NCBI GenBank assembly: GCA_015039365.1
Contig: WION01000004.1
Span: 1,178,001-1,242,000 of the forward strand
DNA length: 64,000 nt
Source of the DNA: Amanita rubescens
Lineage: Eukaryota > Basidiomycota > Agaricomycetes > Agaricales > Amanitaceae
Direction: 5' to 3'
Each line of letters opens with the position of its first letter. The stretch's first letter is position 1. A program made the translations under genes and the position numbers. Below the pieces are notes generated by a model, which worked only from the letters and a program-made list of their open reading frames with translations, had not been told where the DNA came from and did no database searches. This document shows positions 46,985 through 58,119 of the stretch, in pieces.

Positions 46985-48099
46985 ATGTCCTTCCGTGCCG
47001 GCCTGCGTGCCCTCCAGACGCTTAAATACAGTGCACGAAGGCCTATTGCATCAAGGACATTCATTCGCCCATCTTCCTCCAACCAAGGTGCCGTCTCTTT
47101 TCATTAGTTAATTGAGAATTTCCCTGAGTAAAACTCCAGCCTCCGCAAGCCCATTCACAGAACCAACATCTCCGAATCCAACCGTTACCAAATACGCCGA
47201 GACTACGGAAGCACTTCACACATATGGCTCGTACTTGACGCAATGTCTGCCCAAGTTCATTCAGCAGTTCTCCGTTCTCAAGGACGAGCTCACTCTTTAC
47301 ATTGCACCTTCCGCTGTCATCCCCGTCCTTACTTTTCTACGCGACCACTCTCAATGCCAATTCAAAGCACTGATGGATATTAGCGGTGCCGACTATCCAG
47401 ACCGCGAAAAGCGATTCGAGGTCGTATACCACTTGCTGAGCATCCAATTCGCTGGCCGTATCCGGGTGAAGACGTATGCCGGTGAAGCAGACGCTGTTCC
47501 GAGCGCAACAGAGGTCTTCTCTGGTGCTGATTGGTGTGTCGATTAACAGATGGCAAAGTACCCCACCAGACATTCTTCACAGGTACGAGAGAGAAGCCTG
47601 GGACCTGTTTGGAATTTTATTCGTCAATCATCCTGATCTGTATGTCCCGTGCCTGCCACATTATTCATTCCTAACGCGAGCGCCCTCCTTAGCCGTCGTA
47701 TTCTGACTGACTATGGTACATACATTTCATTCTTGAACCCCGAATGCATGTACTGAATAATTTGCAGGTTTTGAGGGTCACCCGCTACGCAAAGATTTCC
47801 CTCTTACGGTGAGTGACGTAGTTTTGAAGTAAAGCTGTTGCTGATTGTCCTATGTAGGGTTACTCTGAGATTCGCTATGACGAGGAACGTAAGCGAGTTG
47901 TGTATGAACCCTTACAACTCACTCAGGCATTCCGGTACTATTTTAATTTGCCATTTACCTCTATCTCGACTGACTAACACTTTCCAGTAACTTTGAGGCT
48001 CAGTCACCTTGGGAACAAACCGGGGAAGGTACAAAGCCACGCAGGCCTGAGGAGCTTAAACCTTTGCCTCCTCCAAAGCCGGAAGAAGTTAAAAAGTAG
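46985..48099 (+). CDS. NDUFS3: NADH:ubiquinone oxidoreductase 30-kDa subunit (NDUFS3/NuoC)
   Basis: Peripheral-arm subunit of respiratory complex I. Presequence MSFRAGLRALQTLKYSARRP (ATG 46985), then ALHTYGSYLTQCLPKFIQQF, LKDELTLYIAPSAVIPVLTF, DHSQCQFKALMDISGADYPD, RFEVVYHLLSIQFAGRIRVK, and across introns [40 protein letters not shown] and GYSEIRYDEERKRVVYEPLQ, the 30-kDa family signature. The end is FEAQSPWEQTG and a Pro/Lys tail PPPKPEEVKK. Six introns or so. Complete. Confidence 0.95.
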
Positions 48100-48213
48100 A
48101 ACCACCTGTCCAATCGCTTTAGAGGCTAATACCTACATATTTACCTGAAGATATTGTACAACACAATGTGCATGAGTGGTATAACGGCGGAACATCAAAT
48201 GAAAGAGGTGACA

Positions 48214-49634
48214 TCATGCTTGTTGCTGGGGCAAATCTGCCGCGCCCTGCTCCTCGTTCCGTTGTAACCACCCCATCCGAGCAACAATATATTCCTGCCC
48301 TATCACCCCTACTCCTAGCCTTAGAGACTCTGCAATGAGATCTTCCACCCAATCATGTTCATCCCACAAGTCCAACCAGTGTCGAGGTATTGACTGGGTG
48401 AGCGTGAAGTAAACCAACTGGTGTTCAGGGTCGCTCAAGTATACGAGAAACTGCAAGACTTGTTGACCGGTTTGATAGGAAGGCGAAATGTTATGATCTG
48501 TGAAGAAAGGCTGAATACGAATATAGACATCTGAGTAGGTGGCCGGATTCGTGACTGTAGATGGCTGCTGCTTGAGTAACTTGGCGTTTGTCTTTACCAT
48601 TTCCTCTACGTTAGCCTGGTATCGCGCCCGGTTAGCATGACATTTAATAAGTATGTGAAACATACCTCGGCAAGCTTCAAGGCTGCATCATGACCATCCA
48701 CAGCATTCAAGTCACGCTCCTGTGAGCCGCTGTTCTTGGGACGCGATTCATTTCCCTTGTTGACAACTAGATCCCCACCGTCCACTTGTTCCATGACCTG
48801 ACGAGCATCATTGACTGCTCGGGGGACGAAGGGAGAATCTTACGTGAGTAAGTGATCTATATGTCAACGACTCGATGCCGTCGTATCCGTGCATGTCATA
48901 ACTCAGCCACACGCGGATAACCTCATGTTCAGATATAGGGGGTGCGACAACGTTCAGGATGTCATTCAAAGTCGAAAGGCCGACACGTTTAAAGTCCTGA
49001 CCTAACATACAGCATGAGACTTGGTACCAGCGTGAAAACAATAAAGATACGAACTGAGCTTATCGAGTTGTGCGCTGCGCGCATACTCCATTACGCCCTC
49101 TCCCCACTTTCGCGCTTGTTCATTATTGGGAAGAGCTTTAACTTGTTCATCGACCGCAGTCTTGGCTTGCTTAATCGCAGCTGATGCAGTGGACCAGACT
49201 GAGCCCCAACCCCAACCACTTGATCCATCAGCTGTTTCCAGAGAGGAAGAATTCTGTTTGGCTATCTGATCTGGATTCGCCTTATTATCAGAATTAGATC
49301 CGGGGCCTGTCTTGTGAAGAGAAGTTGTCGAAGAGGATGCAGAACCACCGCCAAGACGCACACGTTCAGTGCTCTTTTTTAAAACAGGGGTTCCAACACG
49401 CGAAGGTCTATCAATATGAGCCATGCTCGCGGGAGTTGATGATCGAAGCGTAGGTTCGGTGCTCTTTTGCGTGATTTCTTCGAGGAATGCAAGAACCTCG
49501 GCCGCCTGGCCTTCGGGGGCTGAAGCGCCGGGGTTGCTGGATGTGTTACCGGCTACGGCTGGTGGGGGTGTGAAAGAGTCAAGGGCATCGAGGAATTGAA
49601 GTGCTTCCTCCTGCTTTGACTTTGATTTTGCCAT
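48214..49634 (-). CDS. MTC1: MTC1-like protein (maintenance of telomere capping 1 family)
   Basis: A family known genetically in yeast; the molecular role is poorly defined. Start MAKSKSKQEEALQFLDALDS, then GQAAEVLAFLEEITQKSTE (both are short conserved helices), a Ser/Thr-rich linker, GWGWGSVWSTASAAIKQAKT and LPNNEQARKWGEGVMEYARS, then RVGLSTLNDILNVVAPPISE, LSYDMHGYDGIESL, VYIRIQPFFTDHNISPSY and QQVLQFLVYLSDPEHQLVYF, then IPRHWLDLWDEHDWVEDLIA and EYIVARMGWLQRNEEQG. The order matches the family. Introns lie at about 48607-48665, 48796-48843 and 49001-49055. Confidence 0.83.
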
Positions 49635-49879
49635 TATATTGCGGCAGTGTCAAATGTGCCTGTGACTCCCCTACTTTGGGTGACAATAATTTCGATCCGC
49701 CCACGAACCGATTCAAACCAACTGATGTTCAGGAAGAACACTGGAACATTTTGTTTACATTGCATAGGATATAGTGTTAATACGCGTAGTAGCATGTGAT
49801 TACTCAGTGCGTCTGTAGCGGATGGTTATTGTGCCGCTGCGCAGAGCTCGACCGATACCCGTTCTCATCTGGTCCTTCC

Positions 49880-50628
49880 ATGTCCGCCGCTCATTTTGTC
49901 AATGAACTCATCCAGAACCCTGCCTTCCATGATTATCTTGCCATTCTCAAAGGGGCCAGGAACGGTTTTGTTTACGGCGTCAAAGTACGCTTCCCCCATG
50001 CACTCGTAATGTCCATATTGTTTGGACGGGGAGAGTAAGTTCCGCATCCCATGACCCTAGCTTCCTTTCTGGTAACACACCCACAGCTGGAAGCAGCGAG
50101 CGCTTGGTATCTACAAGGCCACCAAACAACATGCTTTCAACCTGGCCAAGTTCGTTACGCTCTACAAGACCATTTTACTTATCCAGAGAAAAGTCCATGG
50201 TGGAAAGGAACGCAGTGCGGACACTTTCATCGCTGGTCTTCTTGGAGGATATATTGTCTTCGGGGAGCGAAACGCCGTTAATGAACAAGTATGGTTAAAT
50301 AACATATTCAAGTTTAGAAAGTTTCTGACAGTTCCCAAAGATCGTACTCTATGTAGTATCCCGTGTTGTCGCCTCCTTCCTCCCTCGGGCCAACTCGCCA
50401 TACCGCATTACTTCACAATCTATGACATCCGGTGCACATGTAAAACCCGTCCCTCCTGACTCACGGCACTTTACGATGTTCGCGGCATTAGCGTGGGGCG
50501 CAGTTATGTGGCTCTTCCGGCATCGTGGAGAAACAATCCAGCCAGGGATGTTCAACTCGATGAAATATCTATACAGAGATTCGGAGATGTGGAAGGACCT
50601 TAGAACACTCCTTTGGCATAATACGTGA
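49880..50628 (+). CDS. PXMP4: Peroxisomal membrane protein PXMP4 (PMP24) / Tim17-like family
   Basis: Integral peroxisomal membrane protein of the PMP24 family. Start MSAAHFVNELIQNPAFHDYL, then AILKGARNGFVYGVKVRFPH, ALVMSILFGRG and across an intron DWKQRALGIYKATKQHAFNL, AKFVTLYKTILLIQRKVHGG with GLLGGYIVFGERNAVNEQIV (membrane segment), YVVSRVVASFLPRA, HFTMFAALAWGAVMWLFRHR (membrane segment) and GMFNSMKYLYRDSEMWKDLR. Four short hydrophobic segments in about 210 residues suit the family. It diverges from MTC1, 245 bp between starts. The 397 bp after its stop (to 51025) show no gene. Confidence 0.86.
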
Positions 50629-51025
50629 ATGTCGCTTGCATAAATCAACTTTCAGCAGGCAGCTGATCAATCCTTCGTGGGATTCTACGAGATTTATACT
50701 AAAATTATGCTAGTCAGAAGGTAGCATTTGGTAACTTGTAATGCTTACGGAGAGCATCCCGATCGCCGCAGTGAAAGCTCTGAAGCATTGTTCACAATTT
50801 AGAAATTCGTCCGAAACCATCCTCATTTCAGCTGCCACGTCCGTTCCTGTGGTCCACGATTACTTTCCAGTGCAAATACAATAGAGTCCGAAAATCACCA
50901 ATATCAGCCCTGCCAGCAATCGCCTTGCGTTGGGCATCCCATAATGAGGTCGCACGGTCATGGTGGGCGGAGCATCTCCCGTACCCTGTGATAGAAAGCT
51001 CTATTACTCGAATGATTAATGAATT

Positions 51026-51747
51026 CTAATCAGACTCCAACTTGCCATGCGGGAAAATATCCTCCGATAACAGGATCGTCCTAAGGTTCTTCAGCCGAAC
51101 AGCCTCCAGTCGTACTAGTTTATGATATGCTTCCACAGTCGGTATAACCTTGATCTCTTCGGTCCGATAAGATGCTAGCGGCATCATGTACTGGCTCGCC
51201 CATGAGGCAATCTTCTCCTTGCCGTGCAGGGTTGCAAAACCGTAGACTTGCAAAGGATCTGTCGACGCATGCGCTTCGACATGTAGCCAGACCGTGTCGA
51301 CAATGGACGGATCAAGGATATACTTGTCAAGGATGTAAAAAAATGACGTTGTAATCAACGGTAGCGGGATTACGGTGCTCCAGTTGTACCGCTTCCGATA
51401 TAGTCGGGAGGTGGAAAATTCTGACGTGTCTTCCAGGACCTCAAGCTCAAGGGGCGGTTCGGGAGGGTCATGGAGCAGACGTAACAGGACAATAATTACT
51501 TGACTGGGTTCTGCCAAGTCAAGTGTTTGAGGAACATCAGTAGTGGCGGAAACGTTCGCTTGAGAACAGCAAGTAAACATGTCACCTAAGAAACCATCAG
51601 ACTCCTAAGACAGGTATTATCATGCCAGAACTTACAGAAGACTTGACTGCGCCGCAGTGCAGAACGTTTCACCCCAAATGATACATCATCTGGCACAGAG
51701 CGGACAGTAAAGTTAGCGTCTTCACAATTGAATGACGTCCAGGACAT
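51026..51747 (-). CDS. BTB/POZ domain protein
   Basis: Short BTB-type protein of a family expanded in agaricomycetes; likely a dimerising adaptor, with partner unknown. From ATG 51747: MSWTSFNCEDANFTVRSVPD, DVSFGVKRSALRRSQVFCDM (the BTB strand and helix, FxVHRxxLxxxSxxFxDMF pattern), then QTLDLAEPSQVIIVLLRLLH, YILDKYILDPSIVDTVWLHV and LQVYGFATLHGKEKIASWAS. The single intron falls after VFC (about 51589-51638). It ends HGKLESD, TAG 51026-51028. The 381 bp to the RAS gene end show no gene. Confidence 0.75.
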
Positions 51748-52128
51748 CTAGGATGCTATAACGGTCATGCCCAAACTTACCGCGTTTTAAGTGTCATGAA
51801 CAGCTGCGCATCAGCAAGACCACGTCAACTACGGCAACGTGTCAATTGCACATGTGCCTTTTTTTCTATGTATGCAAGATGCAGTGCAGCAGATAGCGAT
51901 CTGCCAATGTCGTAATGTGATAGTGGTAGTCTGAAAAGACTCCAGTACATCCTAGCTAAAACATGCAGTAAACAGTAAAGCAACGAGAAGTTGGACGGCG
52001 CAAAAGGAGAGGAAAGAAGGAAGAAAATCCAGGGGAAAAAATCGACAAGAGAAAGCTCTGGACAAAACAGTGGTATCAATGGAAGAGGTAAACGGGAGTC
52101 TAAATACCATAATCCCAAAGAAAGTCCT

Positions 52129-52985
52129 CTACATGACAACACATTTCCCCTTGATCGTGAAGCCTTTTTCGCTCGACTTTGATGATGTTGACTTTGTCGA
52201 TGTCGACTGACCAGGTTCTATACTTTTCGTCTGCCGCAATGCTCGCACAAGATTTGTGAAGACGCGTTCAACGTTCTGCGACGTCTTAGCTGACGTCTCG
52301 ATAAACTCGCATCCAAATTGTCGCGCAAGTGCTGCTCCTTCTTCCCTGGTCACTTCACGTTCTTGGACCTTGTCACACTTGTTTCCAACAAGCATGAAGA
52401 TAGGATCCCCTCGTTTGACCCTTCTCATGGATTGCCTAAAACCTTCGAGTCGATTGAATGTCGCCCGCGATGCGATCGAATACACGAGAATAAAGCCTTG
52501 GCCCTCACTAAAGATAGTCCGGTGAGTTACGCTTTATATTAATTCAGATCAGATCACTTACCGGACCCACTGATCTCGCAGCGTGGCGTATTCCTCTGAC
52601 TCAGATATCAGTATAGGACGAATCTTGGGCTAATAATGGACATACCCTGTCCCGCAGTGTCAATAACTTCTACAAAGCACATCTTGTTATCTACCACCAG
52701 TTGTTTCCTATACGCATCTTCTATGGTCGGATCATATGTCTGACGTGGTGGTGGTTAGCGCAGTTTCGTCGATGGTGTCGAACATCATTTTACCTCTGCG
52801 TACCCGGGTTATAACCAATGAGCAACATTGTCCAAAGAACATAACTCACCGACAAAGCAGTTAAGAGTAAACTTGGGCAAGTGAGCGACCAAAGCGGGAC
52901 GGTATACGAGAGCATTTACCTGAACAGCTAAAGCGGTCTTACCGACACCACCGTCGCCAAGAACAGCTACCCGCCAGTTATCCAT
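52129..52985 (-). CDS. RAS-family small GTPase
   Basis: Membrane-anchored signalling GTPase. [20 protein letters not shown] holds the P-loop [26 protein letters not shown] is the effector loop; VIDTAGQ plus [11 protein letters not shown] is switch II with the catalytic Gln; NKCDK and ETSAK are the guanine-specificity motifs. The variable C-terminus ([20 protein letters not shown]) ends in KCVVM, a CaaX box for prenylation. Introns: three to four, 45-60 nt. Compared with classic RAS the switch II tail (WVREGQGF) differs, so it may be a paralog rather than the main RAS1. All GTP-binding motifs intact. Confidence 0.92.
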
Positions 52986-55255
52986 TCTGATAAGGATGAA
53001 GGTCAAAGATGAGCGGGAAGGAATCAATGCCAGCACACCTGAGAACCGATTGAATTTAAAACGAAAGTATATAAGATGCGAAAGATGTAAGGTTAAGGTC
53101 GTTCAATTCGTACTTCGTATATGGTCGTAACGGGAGCGCGAGAGGCTGGGAGAGCTGGAGGTAAGACGTGAAAGTGCGGTTCAGCTATTTCTAGCTAAGC
53201 TTTCCAGTTACCTTCCCACGACCTAATTGTCCCTTACTTCCTTTATTTAATCCCTTTTAGTCGCCGCCCGAATTCCGATTGCCTTCTATCCGTCCGGTCG
53301 GACAACACTAACCTTATTCCTTGATACCATTATGGATCAGCAGTTCGGCTTTGCACTTACTGGTTTGCACCGTCACGTTTGTGACTGCCGGAGCGATTGA
53401 GACACAGCCCGGCAATTGACAAGAACTCACTGCCACTGACCCTGCAGCGGTTATACCATCCGTGTTTTTTCGCCCTATCACCTGTCACCTCGGCGAAAAC
53501 TGTAATCTCACTCCTCGGGCCATGAGATAAATCGGCTGCGCAGCCCTGTTCAACTTGTTCGCGCACTTGGGGAACAGATTCGTTGTTTCACGGGTTGGTG
53601 GTCGAGGAAGTACGCGATCCGATATTTCCCATCACGGCGGTCAGCCATATTACAGTTTTGGAGGCGCTGTGGTCCTTGCCGGAACTCTTTCATGCTCCAT
53701 GCGTCCGGCGATTTCCCTGAACCGGGACGAATACTGATATATCTCCGAGTTGCACCTACTTCCGAGTATTTCCTTCGCTGAATAACTGTCTGGATCCCCA
53801 CAACCGTAGACATGTCATCCCATGTCATCGGTTATGACCCATAGTGCCAACTTGGAAGACCGTGCATTGACGGAAAAGACCGGTAGATGCCGGCCAGCGT
53901 GACGTTCCTCTCCGAAAATGGGATGCCGTAGGCATAAGACACCGCCCAGGCTTGACTGGGAATAGGTCCATATGGTACTGGACACTGGACATACCAATAC
54001 TCAAGGCTCATCTCAATTGGTGAGCGCTGGGAACTTCCAAGAGTCTGAACCGCTATTCCGACGCAATATGCAACATCAGAAGTGCAGTGTGCTACCTGAA
54101 GTACTCCTGAGAAGAATGATGACGGTGCGTGGTGGACGCATCTCGAAAAGGATTTCTCTTCGCTCGGGGTTATTTATTATAGTCTGCAAAGGAAGTAGGT
54201 AGCAGGTCAACGTGTCTTGATTTACCCACGGCACAGACCTATCCGACGTGAATGGCTTCCCCGTAATCACCTCTTTGGCCGTGTTAAACGTGCTATCCGT
54301 GTTCCATAGAACCAACTGCAGAGGTTTGACATGTGCAACTCTATCGGTCCCTTGATCCCCAGGCACCGACTTGGGGTCGACCGTGTAACAGGACAATTTT
54401 TGCGCCCTCTTTCTTGCGTATTTTCCATTCTCTTATTCTGATTTCTCAGCCAATAACGCAAGTGTTTACTACTAAGCATATTAATCATCACCTGCTGAAC
54501 GAATTTCAAACCAGCCAGCGGCAATCAGTACTCGATGAATACCTCGTTACGCTTCCATCGCATCTCTTCGATAACTGAGATGTTCCATTTTACTCAGTCT
54601 GTTGCTCGACGAGGCACTTCCACCAGGAATTACTGGATCGAGCTCACTTTGTTTTTTCAAATGCTTCCGGTGCGAAAGCAATGTGACCCTTACGCGATAT
54701 CCCAGTTCCCAGTACGACCGACGACCAGTTGAGGATTCTCAAGGGCACCCCATATGGAACGTACAGTTCCTCGGCGACAAGTGTTCCTAAGAATAACTAA
54801 GCGAAAATCCTCTCGCCCGATCTTCGGACTTTATCACGAAAACGCAAGTACATCGCGGCGTTACCACGTGCAGCTTGAGCGGAGGAATCCAACTACGCAG
54901 CTGCGGTATGGTATAAAGAGCACAACATACTCTATTGTCACATTATGGCCAGTGATAAGCAGTCTCCGCGATTAACAAACAACAAAATGCCCCAATTGTT
55001 GGACGTGAAATGTCTAGGTACTGCAATAAGAAAAGCCGAGTGTGGCAAAAGGTTATGAACACTGAAGAAGGAAAAAATGAACTAGGATGTATGCATACAG
55101 TATGTGATGGAACCAATAATAATAGAATGAGTATCTGGGTGAAACGGAATATCATGAGAAGTAGAAAAATACGTTTAAATACGAAGAGTTTTTGGTTGGA
55201 CGAATCATTGTGACACTGCCAAAACACTTTGCCAGCAGTTCGTGAATCCAATGGC
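52986..55255. other. Gene-poor block downstream of small 55.3-kb gene
   Basis: About 2.3 kb with no confident gene. The part next to RAS (52986-53250) is its promoter and 5' leader, with C/T- and A/G-rich tracts. On the minus strand several short frames have protein-like composition but different phases: one near 53836-54013 (LEYWYVQCPVPYGPIPSQAW), one at 54076-54396 (VITGKPFTSDRSVPWVNQDT) and one at 54660-54790 (LVAEELYVPYGVPLRILNWS). They could be exons of one gene or relics; I could not splice them into a frame and know no family. No repeats seen. Confidence 0.35.
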
Positions 55256-55596
55256 CTAATCCTGTCGACTAAGCTCGGCTTGCGTCAGATTCAACAAGAA
55301 TGTAGCCTTCTGATTTTTTGGAGCCTCGATGAGCTTTACTGGTGGCTTCTTATCCTGAGAAGCCGTGGTTTTGGGCTGTAGAACTTGGGAAATTGAGGCA
55401 AATGGTCTGAGAGCGCGTGATGCAGGAAAATGCGGGGTGCGTCGCTGTGCTACGATCGGCGAGGACCGGGTCGTACGAGAAGACTCTGATGCCGCAGCGA
55501 GTGGGGATGGAATCATGGGACGAGATAATGTAACAGCAGCTGTTAACTCGTCGTCAGTGTTTGCGAGGTGTGGCATGGGGTAGAATACTCACCCAT
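55256..55596 (-). CDS. Short uncharacterised protein, about 95 residues
   Basis: The first coding exon is only ATG G (55596-55593), followed by a GTGAGT donor. After a 55-nt intron the frame gives AAVTLSRPMIPSPLAAASES, SRTTRSSPIVAQRRTPHFPA, SRALRPFASISQVLQPKTTA and LIEAPKNQKATFLLNLTQAE, ending LSRQD. It is basic and rich in Ser/Pro, with an Arg-containing N-half that could act as an organelle-targeting sequence. Family not recognised. Confidence 0.5.
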
Positions 55597-57777
55597 TGTT
55601 GAACAATTCTGTGATTAAATGGAGCCTGTTAGGAATGGAAAGGCAGGGAGGACGTTGCGAGTGATGATGGCAAGAAGAGCGGGGTAAAACTGCCACAAGA
55701 TATGAAATAACGGAATATATAGTAAGCGTTGTTTTGGGGTTCAGTGGTTCAATAGTTGGGGCAGGTATGGGGCGACGTGCCGCTTTATCCTAAATAAGTA
55801 ATTCATCACTCACACATTGGCACAGCCGCTATCAGCACTTCGTCAGCCCGTTATTTTAGCACCAATGCAATGCTCGTCCGAGATGACTTGATGATCAATA
55901 TCCAGGGGCCCAGCGCGTCTCTAGGTCGCATGACACAGCGTTTCCTTGCAATAGCCTGCACTTTTCCAATTGGTATTCAGTGATATCATCATTATCATAA
56001 TCCCACCTGCCTCCAACAATGTTGATTGCCGCGTGGGACGATCGTCACGAGCTGATGAGCTTCAGGACGACAAAATCGGTTTGTTCTTTGGAAAGAGTAT
56101 AGTAAAGCGACAGCGTCGGCAACGTGGCTTGAACTGAGATAATTGGCTCCAGGAAGGCTGTTGCTGTAATGCTATTCGAGCGCCAAGACTCAGAGGCAGT
56201 GGGCAAAGTCGAAGCCGCAGTTCATTTGAAATAGCCTACGCGAGCAAAAGTAGAGCAGCTGTTTCGGATATTCAAAGCAATCACACTCACTTTGTAATTG
56301 AGTCACATAGTTTGGTCAGTTGGGAGATTGGATCAAGAGACCGTTTGCTAGTCGGTGGTTCAAGTGGCGTACGCTAGGAGCATCGATATCGATATTGTCT
56401 GCGTACTGATTAGACCGCAAGTCATCTATTCCGTACATGCATATTATTACGTAAAGGAAGTTCGAAGTAGGCATTGAACTACTTATGTACATCGAGCGTC
56501 GTACGACGATTGTTAAAGAAATTCTGATAAGTGCAGGGGATGTGATAGGATTCTGAAGAATATACGCGTGTTGTCCGCACCAACACCTTGGGGCATCGCA
56601 GTGCCAAACTGGGCACGGATGTGCCATGCCCAGTCCTTCATTCATTACCATCCCGTGCACCTTTCCCCAAGAAATTATAAACTATGGAGGATAGATTTAC
56701 AATCCTGCGAGAGTCCGAAATGACTGGTAGGTTCCAAGACTGATGCGACATATAAGCCGGATCAGATAATTAAGCTGCCTCGTTGCAAACGAAAAGGGCA
56801 TTGGATCTCGCCCACTCGTTCAACTGGCGCAGCAACTTGGAATGCGTAGCTAGCAGCTACTGGACGTCGACGAGCAGATTGCGCTCTAGGATGAACTTGC
56901 CTTCTTTATACTTCTGGGACGGCTCGTATGCTTTGTCCTATCGCGGCGGTGATGGGTCAACACATGGAATCTCGCAAGCTAATGCACGCACATATTTCCA
57001 CCCAAGGGTTGTCCCACATTTGCAGCAATAGATATCGCGCACAGTGTGATTACCTGTGGTCATGGGCCTATCATTGGGTTCTCCTTCAATTATGTTTACG
57101 CTAATGAATGCGGGTTAGGAGATCAACTGTGATGACAAGCAATGAGTTTTACACGATGTCAAAAAGATACGCTCTGCCGTGTTGGCCGTTGAAAGCCTGA
57201 AGGATACTGTTGGGGGTGTGTTTCGATCGAAAGTGATACAAAACTCACGCGAGAAATCATTGAATGAATGGTGGCCAAATGCGTTTTGCACGTAGAACAG
57301 CCGTAAATGCGTTCGCCAGTAAGGTATCGACGGTAACTCATTCCCATCTCGGCAAGCGGCAGGAGAGGTGCTGGAGACAATACCTGGAGGTGTGAGGTGA
57401 TAAATGGAACGGGAGGACACCACGGAGTGAACTGTAACAGTTTGCCGTTTATATATCGACTCAATGTCGTGTGAAGGAAAGATAGCAAGATAGCACGGCA
57501 GATGTGCTGAGGTCGGAGTCAGGAGGGCGTCCCGGTTGCCGAAGATACCACTTGTGACACCCGGGTTGACATGCCTGGCTGGCACTTTATGTGACCTCGC
57601 CGCACATGGTCTTGGGTGCTTTCTTTAAACACGGATCACGACATAAAGAAATAAATATATGTACGTATACGTGGAGTAAAGATACACCGTCGGCATACAT
57701 ATATAACTGAAATTAACCCTCAGTTACCCAGGGTTGATTGCAACGGTTTCACCAAAAATGTAGGTAACAAAAATGTT
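55597..57777. other. Gene-poor block before the tRNA
   Basis: About 2.2 kb with no supported gene. The longest frame (57115-57585, minus, 156 codons) has no protein-like conservation pattern and is treated as chance. The stretch is of mixed composition with scattered A/T runs. No tandem repeats or inverted termini were seen. Two A5 runs (57754-57758 and 57769-57773) belong to the tRNA terminator. Confidence 0.4.
57769..57773 (-). terminator. RNA polymerase III T-run terminator of tRNA-Met
   Basis: On the minus strand five T residues lie 4 nt past the tRNA 3' end, with a second T5 run 10 nt further on. This is the standard Pol III stop. Confidence 0.7.
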
Positions 57778-57880
57778 TGCCCTCTGCAAGGCTCGAACTT
57801 GCGACCTCAGGATTACAGGGTGTGACACCCCTCACACAGCAGTATGAGACCTGCGCTCTAACCAGCTGAGCCAAGAAGGC
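57778..57880 (-). tRNA. tRNA-Met (CAT), elongator type, with intron
   Basis: The acceptor stem pairs GCCTTCT with AGAGGGC; the A box is TGGCTCAGCTGGTTAGAG-like and the B box GGTCGCAAGTTCGAGCC matches the internal promoter and T arm. The anticodon CAT (57844-57846) sits in loop CTCATAA with the T-T mismatch at the stem top typical of eukaryotic elongator tRNA-Met. A 28-nt intron follows position 37 (about 57815-57842) and can itself fold into a GTGTGA/TCACAC hairpin. The mature tRNA is 75 nt. The gene lies 239 bp before the ULP1 start on the opposite strand. Confidence 0.93.
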
Positions 57881-58119
57881 TTGACTTGTATGATTATCGA
57901 AACTATCTCAGCTTGTATCATCGTGATGTGTGATTGTGACAGGGAATTTGTGGCTCGTTTTCCCGAGAACATTTACTCGATCTTAGCTGCTTGGGCGCTT
58001 GACTCGTCGTGGGTCGCCCTCACCGCCTTTGTCGTACAAGCGCGTGCCACGGATCGCGCGCTCTACACGCAGAGGCCACCTTCATCAGGTTAACCGGTTC
58101 CGCTCACATATTCGCCTCG

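Noticed and set aside
46897..47082. Longer SPF27 start at ATG 47082
   Set aside because: The extension is basic, unlike family N-termini, and lies antisense to the NDUFS3 presequence exon.
57115..57585. 156-codon minus-strand frame in a gene-poor block
   Set aside because: No domain, no fitting introns or neighbours, composition typical of chance.
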